DNA of 6,044 nucleotides from NCBI GenBank assembly GCA_902773035.1, contig CACYDB010000077.1, positions 1-6,044 of the forward strand, written 5' to 3'. Below, one piece after another: positions 3,744-6,044 of this stretch. The notes below the pieces were generated by a model. The model made no database searches. It was not told where the DNA came from and worked only from the letters and a program-made list of their open reading frames with translations. Positions within the stretch are counted from its first letter, which is position 1, and every line of letters starts with the position of its first letter. The position numbers and the translations under genes are program-made. The stretch is from an uncultured Ruminococcus sp. (GTDB lineage: Bacteria; Bacillota; Clostridia; Oscillospirales; Acutalibacteraceae).

Positions 3744-6044
3744 CGCAAAAGCCGATCTTCCGTTGTGGCTCTTTTTGTACATCTCATTCTGACGGACGAT
3801 CTCCCTGAAAAGCTCGTTTCCGTTGAGCTCGGCAGCGAACTCGTAAACGCTGCCGCCCTGATTTCTGAAAATGACAAAGAGCTCATATATGCGCTTGAGA
3901 TAATCGAGGATCCCCGCAAGCTCCGAGCCGCCGCTTTCGGGCAGCATGGATTGCAGCTTGTTCAGCGGCGCGATGACCTCGGGATTTGAGGACGCGCCCG
4001 CGTATTCGCCGACAAGCGCGAGCGTGGGAGCCTTTACGATGCCGCCTGAGGCGAGCTTGGGAATAAGAGGCGGCTCGCTCGGCATTGAAAAGCTCCAGTC
4101 CTGGCCGAAAGCGGAGCCTATCGCGCCTATCATGTCGCCGACGCCGTTGACTATCCACTGCGCCGCGGAGTAAATGCCTGTCCACAGAAGGTTGAGCGCG
4201 TCGATGATCCCGTTGCAAACCCCCTTGAAAATCGATCCTATCGCGTTGCAGATTCCCTCAAACGAATCCTTTATGCCTTTCCATGCGAGATCCCAGTCGC
4301 CCGAGAAAACTCCTGTCAGAAAATCAATAATTCCGCTGAAATAGTCGATGATACCGCCGATAACGCCTCCGATGATACTGAAGGCGGTTTGAAAGACCGA
4401 GCCTATCGCGTTGAAAATATTCGTAAAAATCGGCCCGAATTTTTCGACAAGCCAGTTGACCAGCGGAGAAAGATATTTGTTCCAGACCAGCGCGATAAGG
4501 TTCCCCAGCTTTCCGAAAAAATTCAAAAGCTTGGTGAATACCGGCGAAAGAGCATTGTTCCAGGCATCCTGAACGGCTCCCTTGATGAAGCTCCACGCGG
4601 GCATGATCCAGTTGTTCCAGACGTTCATCAGCGTGGTACCGACGTTGTTGAAGGCGTCGCAGATGTTTTTGAATATCGCCGCGCCGTCGCCGTTCCACCA
4701 ACCCGAGAGAGCATCGCCGACATCTCCGAAGATATCGCCGAAAACCGTATAAACGTCATTTCCGATACGCTGCAGTCCGGTGAAAAATTCGGTTATCGTC
4801 GCGCCGTCCCTGCTTATCCAATCCGACAGCGACTGAGTTGAAACCGCGAAGGTGCCGGAGATAAGCTCTCCGATACCGCCGAAAAAGGAAGTAAGACCGG
4901 AAAAGAGCCTCGCGATCGCTTCTTCGGTTTCGGGACGCACTTTGTCGATGCTGCTGCCGAGCATTGCCCCGAGTCCGTCGAAAACAGTGCTCAGATTTTC
5001 AAAGCCCTTTGCGAAATTATCGCCTGTGCGGTTGATAAAGCCCTGAATTTTTCTGCTGTCGCGGGTCAGCCACCGATCAACTCCGCCCGAAAAGGTTTCA
5101 AACGCCTTGCCGCCGATGGTGATAAACATCCCCGTCGCCGAGCCCAGAGCACCCAGCGCTGAGCTTCCGACCTTTTGCGCCTTTTCGAGATAGGTTTTTG
5201 AGATCGGAACCAGCTTTTTGAAGCTGCTCTCGCAGTTCGCTCGTATTTTGCCCCAGTTGACCGTATTGATCCCGTTTTGAACCTTGTCAACAAAGCCCTT
5301 GAAGCCCGACCTTACATAAAAATCCTTAAAGATCTGCCTGAACCTGTCGGAGAGCTTGCTTCCGGCGCTGCCCGCAGCCTTTTCGGCAGCCGTTGCCGCT
5401 GTGGTAACAGCCGCCGCGCTTTCCTCCGCGTCCGCGGAGCTGTCCGAGGAATCGTCGTCGGCGGCAGTCTGCGAAATGATATTGAGCCTATCGAACGAAG
5501 CAACGCCGCGCTTGACCTCCTCGTTGGTCTTTTTGGTCTCCTCCGTCAGAGCCTTTTGATTATCGACAGAGTCGGAGATCGCCTGAGCGTTTGCGGCAGC
5601 CGCGCCCGAGGTGCTGTCCTCTTCTTCCCAGCCGAAGAGCTTACCGAGCTCTCCGACCGCGACCTTCGCTGCGTCTGTCAGCTTTGAGAGAACCGTGGTT
5701 ATATTCTGAATGACGACCACAGCGCCCTTCAGAACGGGCTTGCCGACGACCGCGAGAAATTGATTCCAGGTCTCCTTGAGATTGCCGAGCACGTTTTCGA
5801 GTCCGTCGGACTCCCTCGCCGCCTGACCCAGAGCGCCCGAAGCGGCGTTCGCGTCCTTGACCATCTGCAAAAGCGTGAGCTGCTTCTGCGCCTCGGACAG
5901 ATCCTTGAAGGACTTTCCGTAGAGCTTATTAGCGGCGGTGTTCCTCGTGGTTTCGGTGCAGGAGAGCCCGAGAGCCGCGTCGTTGGCATAGTTGCCCTTG
6001 AGGAAGGATTTCAGACTTTCGGCGGTATCCTCGAGCGAGCGGTC
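3741..6044 (-). CDS. Phage tail tape measure protein, C-terminal 767 residues (5' end beyond window)
   Basis: The frame is open from the window edge to TAA at 3743-3741; residues are numbered from base 6044. Tape measure proteins lie inside the tail tube, set its length and leave during DNA injection. Visible parts are a typical N-proximal segment (KSFKDLSEAQKQLTLLQMVK, 44-63; DGLENVLGNLKETWNQFL, 80-97); GVASFDRLNII (180-190); an Ala/Ser/Asp-rich linker (about 194-228); ~40-residue repeats (about 322-488); a WN-x(4)-P motif repeated three times (476-527); a hydrophobic Gly/Ile/Phe-rich stretch (about 538-580) that may contact membrane; and the classical C-terminal signature SGGIVKAPTLALVGEYAGAS (666-685), then NPEVIAPLNKLQSML. 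A TTG at 5870 is not the start, because family-like sequence continues upstream of it to the window edge. The DUF6711-like gene follows after nine bases. No lytic domain is visible in this part. Confidence 0.95.
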   Translation of the reverse strand, partial: DRSLEDTAESLKSFLKGNYANDAALGLSCTETTRNTAANKLYGKSFKDLSEAQKQLTLLQMVKDANAASGALGQAARESDGLENVLGNLKETWNQFLAVVGKPVLKGAVVVIQNITTVLSKLTDAAKVAVGELGKLFGWEEEDSTSGAAAANAQAISDSVDNQKALTEETKKTNEEVKRGVASFDRLNIISQTAADDDSSDSSADAEESAAAVTTAATAAEKAAGSAGSKLSDRFRQIFKDFYVRSGFKGFVDKVQNGINTVNWGKIRANCESSFKKLVPISKTYLEKAQKVGSSALGALGSATGMFITIGGKAFETFSGGVDRWLTRDSRKIQGFINRTGDNFAKGFENLSTVFDGLGAMLGSSIDKVRPETEEAIARLFSGLTSFFGGIGELISGTFAVSTQSLSDWISRDGATITEFFTGLQRIGNDVYTVFGDIFGDVGDALSGWWNGDGAAIFKNICDAFNNVGTTLMNVWNNWIMPAWSFIKGAVQDAWNNALSPVFTKLLNFFGKLGNLIALVWNKYLSPLVNWLVEKFGPIFTNIFNAIGSVFQTAFSIIGGVIGGIIDYFSGIIDFLTGVFSGDWDLAWKGIKDSFEGICNAIGSIFKGVCNGIIDALNLLWTGIYSAAQWIVNGVGDMIGAIGSAFGQDWSFSMPSEPPLIPKLASGGIVKAPTLALVGEYAGASSNPEVIAPLNKLQSMLPESGGSELAGILDYLKRIYELFVIFRNQGGSVYEFAAELNGNELFREIVRQNEMYKKSHNGRSAFA
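4464..4619 (-). repeat. Three WN-x(4)-P motifs in the tape measure
   Basis: The tape measure protein carries WNNWIMP, WNNALSP and WNKYLSP, beginning at bases 4619, 4562 and 4484, so they are 19 and 26 residues apart. Each is followed by a hydrophobic helical-looking stretch (AWSFIK, VFTKLLNFF, LVNWLVEKF). I have seen similar W-N...P units in other tape measure proteins; they probably mark successive helical segments inside the tube. Confidence 0.6.
4581..5081 (-). repeat. Four tandem ~40-residue protein repeats in the tape measure
   Basis: Four units align around a Trp followed by an R-D-x-x-x-I pattern: VDRWLTRDSRKI (W at 5072), a degenerate IDKVRPETEEAI (V at 4940), LSDWISRDGATI (W at 4820) and LSGWWNGDGAAI (first W at 4700). 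Spacings are 44, 40 and 40 residues. Some similarity survives in DNA: 4801-4820 and 4681-4700, exactly 120 bases apart, match at 14 of 20 positions by my count. Regular repeats are common in tape measure proteins. The alignment was made by eye. Confidence 0.65.

Noticed and set aside
4324..4841. Open frames on both strands within the tape measure gene
   Set aside because: They are Arg-rich or low-complexity shadows of a GC-rich coding sequence in other frames, with no ribosome binding site.
3741..5870. TTG at 5870 as the start of the tape measure protein
   Set aside because: The same frame stays open to base 6044 and encodes family-like sequence upstream (DLSEAQKQLTLL), so this is an internal codon of a longer gene.
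1..6044. CRISPR array, tRNA, insertion sequence or defence genes
   Set aside because: I see no regularly spaced direct repeats, tRNA-like folds, transposase motifs or inverted-repeat ends. The coding space is filled by tail genes.

Overview
The window is a tail-module segment of a double-stranded DNA tailed phage or prophage. All five genes lie on the minus strand and are packed head to tail, so transcription runs from base 6044 towards base 1. Strong TAAGGAGG-type ribosome binding sites, a siphophage-like tail gene order and the protein families suggest a Firmicutes host, probably a gut Clostridia-type anaerobe. That host call is inference: no host gene, integrase or attachment site is present, so phage and prophage cannot be separated.

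In transcription order: (1) 6044-3741, the C-terminal 767 residues of a tail tape measure protein, whose start lies outside the window; (2) 3731-3330, a 133-residue minor tail protein resembling the DUF6711 family, in the slot where a distal tail protein usually sits; (3) 3317-2055, a 420-residue baseplate hub or Tal-like tail protein with no appended lysin domain; (4) 2062-491, a 523-residue receptor-binding or tail-fibre protein with a complete SGNH (GDSL-type) esterase at its C-terminus; (5) 471-1, the first 157 residues of a second fibre-like protein, cut by the window edge. Gaps are 9, 12, -8 (overlap) and 19 bases, so the genes very likely form one translationally coupled unit with no internal promoter or terminator.

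The likely working arrangement is as follows. The tape measure fills the tail tube and sets its length. The two short-to-medium tail proteins close the tube and build the tip hub. The two fibre-like proteins attach through their N-termini and contact the cell surface, and the SGNH enzyme probably removes acyl groups from a surface glycan.

The most notable points are the esterase-bearing fibre, the sharp base-composition step inside its gene near 1850 (hand-counted 61% GC in 1861-1980 versus 33% in 1441-1560), a second fibre gene sharing the same N-terminal motif, and tandem repeats in the tape measure. I see no new defence or mobile system here. No stretch longer than 19 bases is without a gene.
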